Origin: Candidatus Kaiserbacteria bacterium
GTDB lineage: Bacteria; Patescibacteriota; Minisyncoccia; Phycocordibacterales; Phycocordibacteraceae
Length of the DNA stretch: 36,688 nt
Assembly (NCBI GenBank): GCA_029288865.1
Contig: JARIGM010000024.1
Location: forward strand, 1 to 36,688
Direction of reading: 5' to 3'
Shown here piece after piece: positions 1-13,528 of this stretch. The notes below the pieces were generated by a model that saw nothing but the letters and a program-made list of their open reading frames with translations, searched no databases and had not been told where the DNA came from. Position 1 is the stretch's first letter. Each line of letters starts with the position of its first letter. Made by a program: the position numbers and the translations under genes.

Positions 1-335
1 TCAATAGCGAGGATAGGAGAAATATACTGCTTTTCACAAAGTACAAAATCAACCGATTTGCGGTTTATGTGTGAACGGGCACCTTGCCAGTTATGACCAC
101 GTATCTTTTCATCAAGCAGACTTGAAAGGTGTATTTGTGCAAAGATGTAATATTCATTACCAACAGCTTCGACGAGTGCCTTATAACACTCGCTCTCATT
201 GCGAGTCATTAGATATTGCTTCTTGCGGTATGGATAGGATTTTGAACCGCGTGAAGTTACTGAGTTGAACTGTTTTACCACTGAAACAACAAATATCGCG
301 ACCACGAGAATAGCTGCAAGAAGAAATAGACTCAT
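1..335 (-). CDS. DUF2726-like protein, partial (C-terminus runs off the window)
   Basis: Minus-strand reading from ATG at 335 gives MSLFLLAAILVVAIFVVSVVKQF...YRKKQYLMTRNESECYKALVEAVGNEYYIFAQIHLSSLLDEKIRGHNWQGARSHINRKSVDFVLCEKQYISPILAI: N-terminal TM plus DUF2726-type core. Missing from the ORF track because it is truncated. Confidence 0.8.
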   Translation of the reverse strand, partial: MSLFLLAAILVVAIFVVSVVKQFNSVTSRGSKSYPYRKKQYLMTRNESECYKALVEAVGNEYYIFAQIHLSSLLDEKIRGHNWQGARSHINRKSVDFVLCEKQYISPILAI

Positions 336-420
336 AAAATAAGTATACGTAAGATCAACTGTTCGACCATTCTCGCGTCTAATAAACACAATCTAAGCAA
401 AATAGGTGTATTGTAGATTC

Positions 421-1227
421 ATGAAGAAATTTGCACTGTTTATTGTTTCAGCCAGCATCCTCCTTATCCCTAGTTTTAGTGTTCATGCCGGTTACGTGCA
501 CGGTTACACCCGCAGCAATGGTACCTATGTACAAGGCTACTACCGAACTACCGCTGATGGTAACCCTTATAATAACTATAGTTTTCCAGGTAACTATAAT
601 CCTAATACGGGAAAAATTACTGGCGGAAGTGCCTCTACGTATCTAAACAATTATTATAAATCAAGCTCAACCTATTCCCCGTCCTATTCGCCATCGTCCG
701 TAGATACTTATTCGTATCCAACAACCCCTTCTTGTCCGTTAAATTCTTATGCTAACGGTACGACCTGTAAATGCATCTATGGCTACGTATCAAACGGAAC
801 TAGTTGTGTATCAGGAAATAGTTTGTGTTATACGCAAACAGGAATAATGTCTAGTTATGACGTAGCTACGAATAGTTGTAAATGTATGAGTGGATATGCG
901 ATAGGGGTATCCGGTCAATGTGAATATCAGTCCGCATATAGCTATACTTCTTCGAGCTCTGGTTTGAGTAATAGTAATTGTCCAGCACACTCATCACAAT
1001 CAGTTACAGACTCAAACAAATGTAGTTGTAACGCCGGATATCAGCCTAACAGTGCAAAGAATCAATGTGTTTTAATTCCTGTAAAAAGTAATGATCAGTT
1101 GTGCGAAGACTCTTTCGGAAATGCAAGTAAATGGACTGGAAATATAAACAGTGGCGGCTTACCGACCTGTGCGTGTCAAACTGGATATCAATGGAATACA
1201 GATCAAACATCCTGTGTCAGGAAATAA
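421..1227 (+). CDS. Secreted Cys-rich protein with YVHGYTRSNGTYVQGYYRT...GNPYNNYSFPGNYNPNTGK motif and EGF-like CxC repeats
   Basis: Signal peptide MKKFALFIVSASILLIPSFSVHA, then repeated Cys pairs (CKCIYGY, CKCMSGYA, CSCNAGYQ, CACQTGYQ). ATG at 421 is a better start than the track's 406. Confidence 0.75.
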   Translation: MKKFALFIVSASILLIPSFSVHAGYVHGYTRSNGTYVQGYYRTTADGNPYNNYSFPGNYNPNTGKITGGSASTYLNNYYKSSSTYSPSYSPSSVDTYSYPTTPSCPLNSYANGTTCKCIYGYVSNGTSCVSGNSLCYTQTGIMSSYDVATNSCKCMSGYAIGVSGQCEYQSAYSYTSSSSGLSNSNCPAHSSQSVTDSNKCSCNAGYQPNSAKNQCVLIPVKSNDQLCEDSFGNASKWTGNINSGGLPTCACQTGYQWNTDQTSCVRK

Positions 1228-1260
1228 GACAAAAGCCTGCTTATCGCAGGCTTTTGTCTT
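1226..1260. terminator. Bidirectional intrinsic terminator, 15-bp perfect stem
   Basis: AAGACAAAAGCCTGC-TTATC-GCAGGCTTTTGTCTT between convergent genes. Confidence 0.9.
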
Positions 1261-1277
1261 ATTTTACCTATTTCAGA

Positions 1278-2579
1278 TTAATAACTCTTCAAACGTCGTG
1301 ACTTTTCGTGTGTGCGGATCTTCTCAAGCGCCTTCGCTTCAATCTGACGGATACGCTCACGGGTGACGCCAAACTCCTTACCCACTTCTTCAAGGGTGTG
1401 ATACACGCCATCCAAAAGGCCATGGCGCATTTCAAGGATCTTACGTTCCTTTGGAGAAAGGTCGTCAAGGATATCCCGAACCTGCTCCGTCAAAATGCGC
1501 TCAGAGGATTCTTGTACGGGAGAAGGAATCTTGTCGTCAGCAATGAAGTCACCAAGGGTGCTCTTCTCGTCGTCATCAGAGCCGATTGGGTTTTCAAGTG
1601 AAAGCGTATCCTGGTTGATCTTTTCGATCTGGTAGATCTTATCAACTTCAACACCCATTTCGATGGCCACTTCTTCTGGCTGCGGGTCACGGCCAAGCGT
1701 TTGTGCAAGACGGCGGCTCACCTGCTTATACTTCGCGATGGTTTCCACCATGTGCACCGGAATACGGATGGTGCGGGACTGGTCGGCAAGCGCACGAGTG
1801 ATCGCCTGGCGAATCCACCAGGTCGCGTACGTTGAAAACTTGTATCCCTTCTTCCAATCGAACTTATCGACGGCCTTATGTAAGCCGAGATTTCCTTCTT
1901 GGATGAGGTCGAGGAGCGTGAGGTCCGGTGAGCGGCCGACGTATTTCTTCGCGATAGACACGACGAGGCGGAGGTTCGCGCGCATAAGGAGTCCGCGCGC
2001 CTCGTTATCTCCCGCTTCGATGCGCTGCGCAAGATCGCGTTCTTCAGCTGCAGTGAGGAGCGGGTACTGACCGATCTCACGAAGATAGATCTGGATCGAA
2101 TCGTAGCCCGATGAATCGCGACCCTTGATGTTGCGGCTCGCGAGGTACTGGTCTGCATTGTCTTCGAGCATGCCGCCTTCGAGGATGTCGATGCCGCTGA
2201 TGGTGAAGCGCTCGTACAGTTCGTCGAGGAATGAGATGTCGTTCTCGACATTCGGGAACTCGCGGAGGATCTCGCTATACGTGATGTATCCGCGTTCGCG
2301 ACCCTTCTTAATGAGCTGATCTGCCTTGTTGTCGCGCTCGTTCGTTGCTTTCGCTTTTGCGCCTTGCGCAGCAGCACGCACGACCGATGCCGCTTTCACT
2401 TTCGTCTTTGCAGCCTTTGCGGGAGCTTTCTTTGCTACAGGTTTCTTCGCGACTTTCGTCTTTGCTTTTGGTGCAGCTTTCGCGCCGCTCTTCGCAGCCT
2501 TTGCAGGAACCTTTTTCACCAGCTTCTTTGCAGGCTTAGATGCGGACGGAGCTGCCTTTTTCTTTTTTGGCGTAGGCAT
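1278..2579 (-). CDS. rpoD: RNA polymerase primary sigma factor with Lys/Ala-rich N-terminal extension
   Basis: Region 2 ([81 protein letters not shown]) and region 4 ([43 protein letters not shown]). Confidence 0.97.
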   Translation of the reverse strand: MPTPKKKKAAPSASKPAKKLVKKVPAKAAKSGAKAAPKAKTKVAKKPVAKKAPAKAAKTKVKAASVVRAAAQGAKAKATNERDNKADQLIKKGRERGYITYSEILREFPNVENDISFLDELYERFTISGIDILEGGMLEDNADQYLASRNIKGRDSSGYDSIQIYLREIGQYPLLTAAEERDLAQRIEAGDNEARGLLMRANLRLVVSIAKKYVGRSPDLTLLDLIQEGNLGLHKAVDKFDWKKGYKFSTYATWWIRQAITRALADQSRTIRIPVHMVETIAKYKQVSRRLAQTLGRDPQPEEVAIEMGVEVDKIYQIEKINQDTLSLENPIGSDDDEKSTLGDFIADDKIPSPVQESSERILTEQVRDILDDLSPKERKILEMRHGLLDGVYHTLEEVGKEFGVTRERIRQIEAKALEKIRTHEKSRRLKSY

Positions 2580-2613
2580 AAAAATATAAATAAGAGTTTG
2601 GAAATAATTTGAA

Positions 2614-4407
2614 CTAGAGCGCAGAAAGCTGGGCTGAGAGTGTCTTGCACGTCTCTACCAATGCACGAATGGCGGATGCATCATTCGTTGCTTCCGCTTT
2701 GCGCAGTTCTTGCGTTGCCTCTCGATACTTTTCCGAGAGTACCGCATGTTCGAACAATCTCACGAGTTCAGAAACTTCACGTTCGCTTGGCTGCTCCCCG
2801 TAGGTAAGTCCAGCCTCAAAAATAGCGCGCTCTGGAATCGGTTCGGCCGGAACCGAGGCGCCAATTATACGAGTATACTCACTTTCTACCTTTCTGGCAA
2901 GGTCAGAGTCGGGATAATTTGCAGCAAGGGCGAGCAGCATGATGCGTCGCTGCTCGACCGTGCTCGGTTTCTGTGGCGGTGGCGGTTGAGGAGAACCGAA
3001 GCCCGGACGATACGAGGATGAATCGGGTCCAGAGGATCGGGATGCGCCACCTGCAGGAGTAGACGAATGGGATGACGAATAATTACCGCCTGCTCCACTT
3101 CCCCCTGCGGCGATATCCTTTTGATGTCGCGTGAGCGACGAACGAACTGCCTCAGGCGTGAGACCGAGGGCGCGGGCAGTAAGTCCCATGAAATGTTCTT
3201 GCTCAAGCGGACTTTGCACGGCAGCAATAAGCGGGATGACCGTCTTCTCTGCCGCAAGAATCAGCTTGTGCGAATCTTTTTCTGCAGCACTGAGCACTGA
3301 GAGGAAAAATTCAACGATGGACTGCGCTTCAGTCACGCGCTTCGCGAACTCTCGTGCACCATTTGGTTCGCTTGCGATATCCGCTGGGTCTTTCCCGGCC
3401 GGAAGATGCACGGCCTTCACGCGCATGCCTGCTGCAAGCGCCGCTGTGGCATTCTTCGCACTTGCCGCGAGTCCTGCTCGATCCGAATCCAGACAGAGCA
3501 TAAGGTTATCCGCATATCGCTTGATGAGCGATAGATGGTGCGGCGAAAGCGCCGTGCCTGAAAGAGCGATGGTGTTCGTGAACCCGATCTGATGCAAGAG
3601 CACGAGATCGAATTGCCCTTCCACGAGGATGGCAAAGCCGCGCGTGCGGATAGCGTCTTTCGCGCGGTCCATACCGAAGAGCACATCTGATTTCTTGAAG
3701 AGCTCAGTCTCGGGACTATTCAGATACTTCGCTTGATCGTTCGGGTCGAGGGCACGACCGGTGAACGCGACCGTCCTGCCCGCAATGTCGCGGATCGGAA
3801 ACATGAGCCGGTTGCGGAATCGGTCATACCACGTTCCCGCGCGGCCATCCGCCTCCTTAATTAATCCTGCACCCAGAAGTTCGGCATTCGTGAATCCCTT
3901 CGCTTGCAACTCTTCGAGCAAGGTGCGCCAGCCATCCGGTGCGAATCCCAGCTGCCAATCTTTGATCGTCTGCTCTGAAGCACCGCGCTTCAAGGCATAC
4001 GCATATGCGGCTGAGTCCGGCGTGAGATGTCTCGAGTAGCTCACGACCGCTTCCGCCATCGCCTGCCGCAAGCGTTCTGTCGCATCCTTCTGCTTCCCTT
4101 CGCCACGCTCGTACACGATCTCGACTCCCGCCTTCTCTGCGAGAATCTTCAGCGCACCCTTGAAGTCCACGCCCTCCATCTTCTCGATGAACGTGAACAT
4201 ATCGCCGCCCTGTCCCGTCGAGAAGCAATAGTACGAATTGCGCTCGATGTTCACGAAGAAGGATGGCGTCTTTTCTTTCGTGAATGGCGACAATCCGCGC
4301 ATGTACTTCCCCGCTTTCTGCAGCTTCACGTACGGCGTCACCACCTCGACTATCGAGATCTTGTCCTTGATCTGCTGTACCGTATCCGCCGCCATAGTTC
4401 TCTCCAT
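2614..4407 (-). CDS. dnaG: DNA primase
   Basis: N-terminal DnaG zinc-ribbon-like fold, TOPRIM ([38 protein letters not shown]) and primase core. The zinc ligands are mostly replaced. Confidence 0.95.
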   Translation of the reverse strand: MERTMAADTVQQIKDKISIVEVVTPYVKLQKAGKYMRGLSPFTKEKTPSFFVNIERNSYYCFSTGQGGDMFTFIEKMEGVDFKGALKILAEKAGVEIVYERGEGKQKDATERLRQAMAEAVVSYSRHLTPDSAAYAYALKRGASEQTIKDWQLGFAPDGWRTLLEELQAKGFTNAELLGAGLIKEADGRAGTWYDRFRNRLMFPIRDIAGRTVAFTGRALDPNDQAKYLNSPETELFKKSDVLFGMDRAKDAIRTRGFAILVEGQFDLVLLHQIGFTNTIALSGTALSPHHLSLIKRYADNLMLCLDSDRAGLAASAKNATAALAAGMRVKAVHLPAGKDPADIASEPNGAREFAKRVTEAQSIVEFFLSVLSAAEKDSHKLILAAEKTVIPLIAAVQSPLEQEHFMGLTARALGLTPEAVRSSLTRHQKDIAAGGSGAGGNYSSSHSSTPAGGASRSSGPDSSSYRPGFGSPQPPPPQKPSTVEQRRIMLLALAANYPDSDLARKVESEYTRIIGASVPAEPIPERAIFEAGLTYGEQPSEREVSELVRLFEHAVLSEKYREATQELRKAEATNDASAIRALVETCKTLSAQLSAL

Positions 4408-4435
4408 TCTACCGCGATTCCCGCATCCACAGGAC

Positions 4436-4465
4436 TTGACATATACGTATATTATGAGATATAGT
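4436..4465 (+). promoter_or_regulatory. Sigma70-type promoter for the 4503 CDS
   Basis: TTGACA (4436-4441), N18, TATAGT (4460-4465); followed by GGAGG SD before ATG 4503. Confidence 0.7.
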
Positions 4466-4502
4466 AAACACTGGTTTCAACAAGTACATTCTGGAGGTTA
4501 CC

Positions 4503-4868
4503 ATGCGTAAGCTTGTTTCCCTGACTCTCATCGGCGCAATCTCGCTTTCTTGTCTTTCGATCCCGGCGAGCATTGCATACGCCGAGGATTCGACGACGGC
4601 CCAGCAACCTCAGCGAGTCACTTCGCTCGACTACTCTCTGGCCAAGGCTGTCTATCCCTACCGGGTGACAGACAAGAAGGTCGTGGACGCCGTCATTCAA
4701 TGCAAGGTCAAGTATACGACGGTCGCGGTGAAAGGTCCGTATTACATCACGACCAGCGACTACAAGAAGATCGACGCCTGCGTGGATGAGGCACTCCCCG
4801 GCGCAAAGTACGATTCGATCAAGCTGCTCGCCGTCGTCGAAAGTATCTACGGGATCTCGAGGCAATAA
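4503..4868 (+). CDS. Small secreted protein of unknown function
   Basis: Signal peptide MRKLVSLTLIGAISLSCLSIPASIAYA, good SD and promoter, hairpin GGGAGGA...TCCTCCC just downstream. Confidence 0.7.
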   Translation: MRKLVSLTLIGAISLSCLSIPASIAYAEDSTTAQQPQRVTSLDYSLAKAVYPYRVTDKKVVDAVIQCKVKYTTVAVKGPYYITTSDYKKIDACVDEALPGAKYDSIKLLAVVESIYGISRQ

Positions 4869-4949
4869 CCTCACAAACCGAATTGGGAGGACGGTCAATT
4901 CCTCCCCTCTTTTGAGCTTACGAATCAACGCGTTCGCAACTTCATCGAG

Positions 4950-4978
4950 TTGACGTCAAAATTAAACAAGAATATACT
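4950..4978 (+). promoter_or_regulatory. Promoter for candidate sRNA
   Basis: TTGACG (4950-4955), N17, TATACT (4973-4978). Confidence 0.55.
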
Positions 4979-4984
4979 ATTGGT

Positions 4985-5062
4985 ACAAGTGCCTTCGGGC
5001 TCGCTCAGAAAGGAGCTACCAAGTCGAAAAACCCTCAGAGTAAATCTCTGAGGGTTTTTCGT
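4985..5062 (+). ncRNA. Candidate ~78-nt small RNA ending at an intrinsic terminator
   Basis: Promoter immediately upstream, no ORF, TTGGTA...TACCAA closing helix enclosing GCC-TTCG-GGC, then a 16-bp terminator stem 5025-5061. Confidence 0.45.
5025..5061. terminator. 16-bp terminator hairpin overlapping the 3' end of the MazF-like CDS
   Basis: CGAAAAACCCTCAGAG-TAAAT-CTCTGAGGGTTTTTCG. Confidence 0.85.
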
Positions 5063-5418
5063 ATTACTTCGAACCTTTCTTTATCAAGTCGGCCGATCTT
5101 ATAGACCAGACGTTTAACATCTATGACCCTGATCTGAGACAAGATTGCACGCGCTTCGCTCCCTTGAACCGATCCCAGGGATGGGCGTAATGGATGTTTA
5201 TTCGTAGAAGAAGTGAGAGGCGCAATGAGACACGTATCGGAGCTCATGCTTTTCAGCACAAGGACTGGTCGTCTGAACTCTTCTCCTCCGTCCTCCTCAA
5301 AACCGATATTTACACCAACATAACACCACCATATTTCGCGTTCATTACAATATTTCTTCCTTGAACTACGGTCTAGTAATTCTTTCCGAGCGCACCATCC
5401 TTTAAAATCTTTATTCAT
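5035..5418 (-). CDS. PemK/MazF-family toxin-like protein, stand-alone
   Basis: NEREIWWCYVGVNIGFEEDGGEEFRRPVLVLKSMSSDTCLIAPLTS... resembles the PemK/MazF fold; no antitoxin ORF adjacent. Confidence 0.8.
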   Translation of the reverse strand: MNKDFKGWCARKELLDRSSRKKYCNEREIWWCYVGVNIGFEEDGGEEFRRPVLVLKSMSSDTCLIAPLTSSTNKHPLRPSLGSVQGSEARAILSQIRVIDVKRLVYKIGRLDKERFEVIRKTLRDLL

Positions 5419-5481
5419 CGCGCTATCCTATCGCATCGAGTTAAAGTAAAAATCAAAAAAATCTAAACTCTTTCTAAAATG

Positions 5482-5515
5482 ATAAAACACCACTACTCTC
5501 GTAGTGGTGTTTTAT
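5482..5515. terminator. 15-bp terminator hairpin downstream of rpoC
   Basis: ATAAAACACCACTAC-TCTC-GTAGTGGTGTTTTAT. Confidence 0.9.
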
Positions 5516-5531
5516 TTTGTACGCCTTCGCG

Positions 5532-9278
<3,747 letters not shown>

Positions 9279-9298
9279 ATGTTTGAGGGTTAGCGCGA

Positions 9299-12200
9299 TT
9301 ACTCGGCGATGTCAGTCGACATCGGCTCGATGTCGAGCGCGAGACCGCGGATCTGGTTAGTAAGTACGGCAAATGAAGCCGGTGTTCCTGAATGAGAGAC
9401 TGGGTCTCCCTTCACGATCGCATCGAAGGTCGCAGAGCGGCCGGTGATATCGTCGGACTTGATAGTGAGCATCTCGCGGAGCGTATATGCCGCGCCGTAA
9501 CCGAGAAGCGCCCACACTTCCATTTCTCCGAAACGCTGACCACCGTTCTGTGCCTTTCCTCCGAGCGGCTGCTGGGTGATGAGGCTATATGGACCGATCG
9601 AGCGCATGTGAATCTTGTCTTCCACCATGTGATGGAGTTTCAAGATGTACATGTAACCGACTGATACTGGCTGTGCGAATGCTTCGCCAGTGCGGCCATC
9701 GAAGAGCTGCATCTTGCCTGAGCGATCGAAGCCTGCCTTCTCAAGTTCGTCCTTGATCTCATCTGCGGTTGCACCTGCGAATGGAGGCACGACTGCCTGA
9801 TAGCCGAGCTCGTTCGCAGCAAGGCCGAGGTGAAGCTCGAGAATCTGTCCGAGGTTCATACGAGATGGGACACCGAGCGGCGTGAGGATCACGTCGACTG
9901 GATTGCCGTCCTTATCGAATGGCATGTCCTCGACAGGAAGCACGCGTGAGATGACACCCTTGTTTCCGTGACGTCCTGCGAGCTTGTCACCCACTGAGAC
10001 ATTACGAACCTGAGCGACCGTCACGACGATCTTCTTGATGATGCCTGATTCGAGCTGATCGCCCTTCTCGCGTGAGAAGACGCGCACGCCGATAACACGG
10101 CCGCGCTTTCCTCCTTCCATGCGGAGTGAGGTATCCTTCACGTCCTTCGCCTTGTCGCCGAAGATCGAGCGGAGGAGACGCTCTTCAGGAGTAAGTTGTG
10201 TCTCACCCTTTGGAGTTACCTTACCGACGAGAATGTCGCCTGGGCGAACTTCTGCACCGATACGGATCACACCTTCCTCATCGAGGTTCTTGAGGCGGAG
10301 CTCACCCACGTTTGGAATGTCGTGCGTGGTCACTTCCGGACCAAGTTTGGTGTCACGGACAGCACATTCGAAATCTTCGATGTGGACAGTCGTGAACTTC
10401 GAGTTCTCCACCATGCGTTCAGAGACGATGATAGCGTCTTCGTAATTCGCACCATTCCATGACATGAAGGCAACGCGTGCGTTCTGGCCGAGTGCCATCT
10501 GGCCGTTTGCCGATGATGATGCGTCTGCAAGAACGTCACCCTTCTTTACCTTGTCGCCGGCCTTTACGGATGGGCGCTGGCTGAATGCGGAATTCTGGTT
10601 CGTCTGCGTGAGGCCCTGGAGCTTATACTCGTGTGGCTTTCCGTTTGACGGAGTGACGATGATCTTGCGAGCATCGCAGAACGTGACGTCGCCTGATTCC
10701 TCAGCGATTACGAGGCGACCCGTGTTGCGAGCTGCATGTCCTTCGATACCGGTTGCAACCAACGGTGCCTCAGGGATGAGGACCGGAGTCGCTTGTTTCT
10801 GCATGTTCGAACCCATGAGTGCGCGGTTCGCGTCATCGTGGTCCACGAACGGAATCATTGCTGTTGCAGCTGAGAACATCTGATAGGTCGAACAGTCGAT
10901 GAGCGTGACTTCGTCGCGCGAGACCACTGCTGGTTCGCCGCCGCGTCGTGCTTCGAGCATGTCTTCCTTGATGCGTCCCTTATCGTCGAGCAAGGTCGCT
11001 GCGTGCGCAACGACATGTCGCTCTTCCTCAAGCGCGTTGAGGTACACGATCTCTTCGGTAACGACACCCTTCTTCACGACTGCATATGGAGTCTCGATGA
11101 CGCCGTATTCGTTCGTGCGCGCGTGGAGCGCGAGACGAAGGATAAGACCGATGTTCTGACCTTCCGGCGTGTGGATCGGACAGAGACGTCCGTAGTGCGA
11201 TGGGTGCACGTCGCGCACTTCGAAGCCTGCACGTTCGCGCGTGAGACCGCCCGGACCGAGCGCTGAAAGCGTACGCATATTCTCGAGCTCAGCGAGAATG
11301 TTCTGCTGGTCCATGAACTGCGAAAGCTGGTTCGCCGTGAAGAACTCGCGGATTGATGCCTGGAGTGGACGAGGGTTGATGAATGACATCGGGAGCGAGG
11401 TCTCAGACTCGATGGTCGACATGCGGTCCTGGATGTTGCGCTTCATACGCGACATACCGACGCGCATACGAGACTGCAAGAGTTCACCGACGAAACGAAC
11501 GCGGCGGAAGCCGAGGTGATCGATATCGTCAGGGCGAGCGTCTGGGGTGACGTTCAAACGAGCGATCTCAGCAGTGATGCGGAGCAGGTCCTCGAGTTCG
11601 AGAACGCGATTCGTGAGAGCCTTGTCTTCAGTCGAGAGACCGAAGCGCTGGTTGAGGCGGTAACGTCCGATCTTATTAAGATCGTAACGATCTGCCGTGA
11701 AGAGCGCGTTCACGTACTGCTTCGCGTTTTCTGGGGTCGCAAGATCGCCGTCGCGCATGCGGCGGTGAATCTCGACATATGCGTCTTCAGTCGTCTTGGT
11801 CGTGTCGTGTGCGAGGGTTGCCTGCATCGCAGCAAATGCGATCGGATCCTTTGCGAAGCGCGCTGCGATCTCTTCCTTTGTTCCTGCACCAAAGACGGTG
11901 AGGAGGTTTGAGATCGGAAACTTGCGCTTGCGGTCGATCTTCACGAAGATCGCGCCATCTGCTTCTGAATCGATCTCGATCCAGACACCGCGAGACGGGA
12001 TGATCTTAGCGCCGAAGAAGTTCTTTCCTTTTACTTCTTCTGCAACGAAGAACGCGCCGAATGATCGGGCGAGCTGCGGCACGATGGCACGCTCAACACC
12101 CGACACGATGAATGAGCCGTGCGGCGTCATGATCGGCACATCAGCGACAAAGATGTCCTGAGTCTTCTCAGTACCGAAGGTCTTGTTGAGGAGCGTAACG

Positions 12201-12502
12201 GTTACCTTGAGCGGTGCTTCGTATGTGCGCATGTTCTCGCGCGCATATTCTTCATCACCCTTCGGATCGCCAAGCTCGAAACTATCGAAACGGAGCTCGA
12301 ACTTCTTTCCTGAATAATCTGAAATCGGAGAAAACTCCTTGAAGAGCTCCTTGAGCCCATCACGGACGAGCCACTGGAAAGACTGGCGCTGGTGGGCCAC
12401 CAAATCCGGGAACTCGACGCGCGGCGCTTGGTATGCGCCGAAGGTCTTCTGTACGAGATTGTGACCTTCTGTCACATTCCGGCTTGCATTTTTTTGCGGC
12501 AT
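9299..12502 (-). CDS. rpoB: DNA-directed RNA polymerase subunit beta (ORF open to 12541; MPQKNASRN start at 12502 preferred)
   Basis: SQFMDQQNILAELENMRTLSALGPGGLTRERAGFEVRDVHPSHYGRLCPIHTPEGQNIGLI; KLAGRHGNKGVIS; QPLGGKAQNGGQRFGEMEVWALLGYGAAYTLREML. Confidence 0.98.
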   Translation of the reverse strand: MPQKNASRNVTEGHNLVQKTFGAYQAPRVEFPDLVAHQRQSFQWLVRDGLKELFKEFSPISDYSGKKFELRFDSFELGDPKGDEEYARENMRTYEAPLKVTVTLLNKTFGTEKTQDIFVADVPIMTPHGSFIVSGVERAIVPQLARSFGAFFVAEEVKGKNFFGAKIIPSRGVWIEIDSEADGAIFVKIDRKRKFPISNLLTVFGAGTKEEIAARFAKDPIAFAAMQATLAHDTTKTTEDAYVEIHRRMRDGDLATPENAKQYVNALFTADRYDLNKIGRYRLNQRFGLSTEDKALTNRVLELEDLLRITAEIARLNVTPDARPDDIDHLGFRRVRFVGELLQSRMRVGMSRMKRNIQDRMSTIESETSLPMSFINPRPLQASIREFFTANQLSQFMDQQNILAELENMRTLSALGPGGLTRERAGFEVRDVHPSHYGRLCPIHTPEGQNIGLILRLALHARTNEYGVIETPYAVVKKGVVTEEIVYLNALEEERHVVAHAATLLDDKGRIKEDMLEARRGGEPAVVSRDEVTLIDCSTYQMFSAATAMIPFVDHDDANRALMGSNMQKQATPVLIPEAPLVATGIEGHAARNTGRLVIAEESGDVTFCDARKIIVTPSNGKPHEYKLQGLTQTNQNSAFSQRPSVKAGDKVKKGDVLADASSSANGQMALGQNARVAFMSWNGANYEDAIIVSERMVENSKFTTVHIEDFECAVRDTKLGPEVTTHDIPNVGELRLKNLDEEGVIRIGAEVRPGDILVGKVTPKGETQLTPEERLLRSIFGDKAKDVKDTSLRMEGGKRGRVIGVRVFSREKGDQLESGIIKKIVVTVAQVRNVSVGDKLAGRHGNKGVISRVLPVEDMPFDKDGNPVDVILTPLGVPSRMNLGQILELHLGLAANELGYQAVVPPFAGATADEIKDELEKAGFDRSGKMQLFDGRTGEAFAQPVSVGYMYILKLHHMVEDKIHMRSIGPYSLITQQPLGGKAQNGGQRFGEMEVWALLGYGAAYTLREMLTIKSDDITGRSATFDAIVKGDPVSHSGTPASFAVLTNQIRGLALDIEPMSTDIAE

Positions 12503-12701
12503 AGAGAAAAAATGTAAGGCGTTTCGAGTAAACGGCAACATGCTCGCACATACGTACGAGCCGCGCCTCGTTCTTCGAAGACGCTGATTTTTAATAAAAA
12601 AATATGAAGTTTTTCGCCCTTGAACGCTCCCCCGTCGTTACTCAATCTGTAAGATAAATATACCGTGAAGGCCACCGGGACGCAAGCTGAAGGGTGTGAA
12701 A

Positions 12702-12744
12702 AAGCCCCGTCCGCCATACAAATGACGAAACGGGGCTTGTTTTA
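12702..12744. terminator. Terminator-like hairpin between divergent genes
   Basis: AAGCCCCGT (12702-12710) pairs with ACGGGGCTT (12730-12738), followed by GTTTT. Confidence 0.55.
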
Positions 12745-12822
12745 GGCTTTAGTACTAGCATAAAAAATTTACATATTCAAAAATCGTGCTAAAGTGCACC
12801 CAGACATGAACGGAGGTACCAA

Positions 12823-13500
12823 ATGTCTGAGTCCCTTGAACTTAAGACTGAACTCGACGTATGGAAGCATCTCTATACCCAGGGTTCTGTTTCAGACGCT
12901 GCGCGCAAACGTATATGGCGCCTATTTAATGAACTGTTTCCTGAAGGACATAAATTCAGCTTGCGGGAGACGGCTCGTTTCTGTGCCGACCAACTCGAAC
13001 AAGGAAAAGTAAGCACTGACCTATACGAAGTTAATGTACTCCGTATTCATCCTGACGCGTTACGATTTCTTGCTCAGTACGGTCTCGACTACTCACCGTA
13101 TGATTGGAAGGACGCAGCACCTCAAGAATGGGAATTGCAACCGGAATCTCAGAGGTGTATAGAGAACAGTTTCTTGTTCTTACAAAGAACAAGACTGAAA
13201 ACAGGGAATACACTTTGTATGGTAGAAGGTATTACACTAAGTCCTTGCGTACCATGCATGGATCACATGTGGATTGCTAGAGATGTCACGAGTACGACCG
13301 CCATTGACTGGAGTATATATGCGGTCTCTAAGTGGACCCGTTACCTCGGATTCCCACTCACGCTTAATGAATACAATGAATGCTGTCGATTAATTACTCC
13401 GGACAGGTTCGCTGGACATCTACTCTTCGAAAACATATATTTCCCTATTGTTCAAAAAAGACTTGAAGAAATTGCCATGAATCGCCTAGCCGCTCACTAA
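12823..13500 (+). CDS. Uncharacterised 225-aa protein
   Basis: SD GGAGG before ATG, long ORF, terminator at the stop codon; central MVEGITLSPCVPCMDHMWIARDVTSTTAIDWSIY...RYLGFPLT. Confidence 0.7.
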   Translation: MSESLELKTELDVWKHLYTQGSVSDAARKRIWRLFNELFPEGHKFSLRETARFCADQLEQGKVSTDLYEVNVLRIHPDALRFLAQYGLDYSPYDWKDAAPQEWELQPESQRCIENSFLFLQRTRLKTGNTLCMVEGITLSPCVPCMDHMWIARDVTSTTAIDWSIYAVSKWTRYLGFPLTLNEYNECCRLITPDRFAGHLLFENIYFPIVQKRLEEIAMNRLAAH

Positions 13501-13515
13501 CCTGAGCGGCTTTTC
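13488..13515 (+). terminator. Intrinsic terminator overlapping the stop codon of the 12823 CDS
   Basis: AGCCGCTCA-CTAACC-TGAGCGGCT followed by TTTCTTT. Confidence 0.8.
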
Positions 13516-13528
13516 TTTCATGTAAGTT

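Noticed and set aside
71-268. ORF 71..268 on the plus strand
   Set aside because: Antisense to the DUF2726-like partial CDS, which has recognisable domain sequence.
4452-4928. ORF 4452..4928 on the minus strand
   Set aside because: Antisense shadow of the small secreted protein at 4503-4868, which has a signal peptide, SD and promoter.
12640-12710. c-di-GMP-I (GEMM) riboswitch, suggested by GGGACGCAAGC
   Set aside because: The partner AGGGCAAACC segment, tetraloop receptor and second helix are absent, and the downstream gene is not an obvious target.
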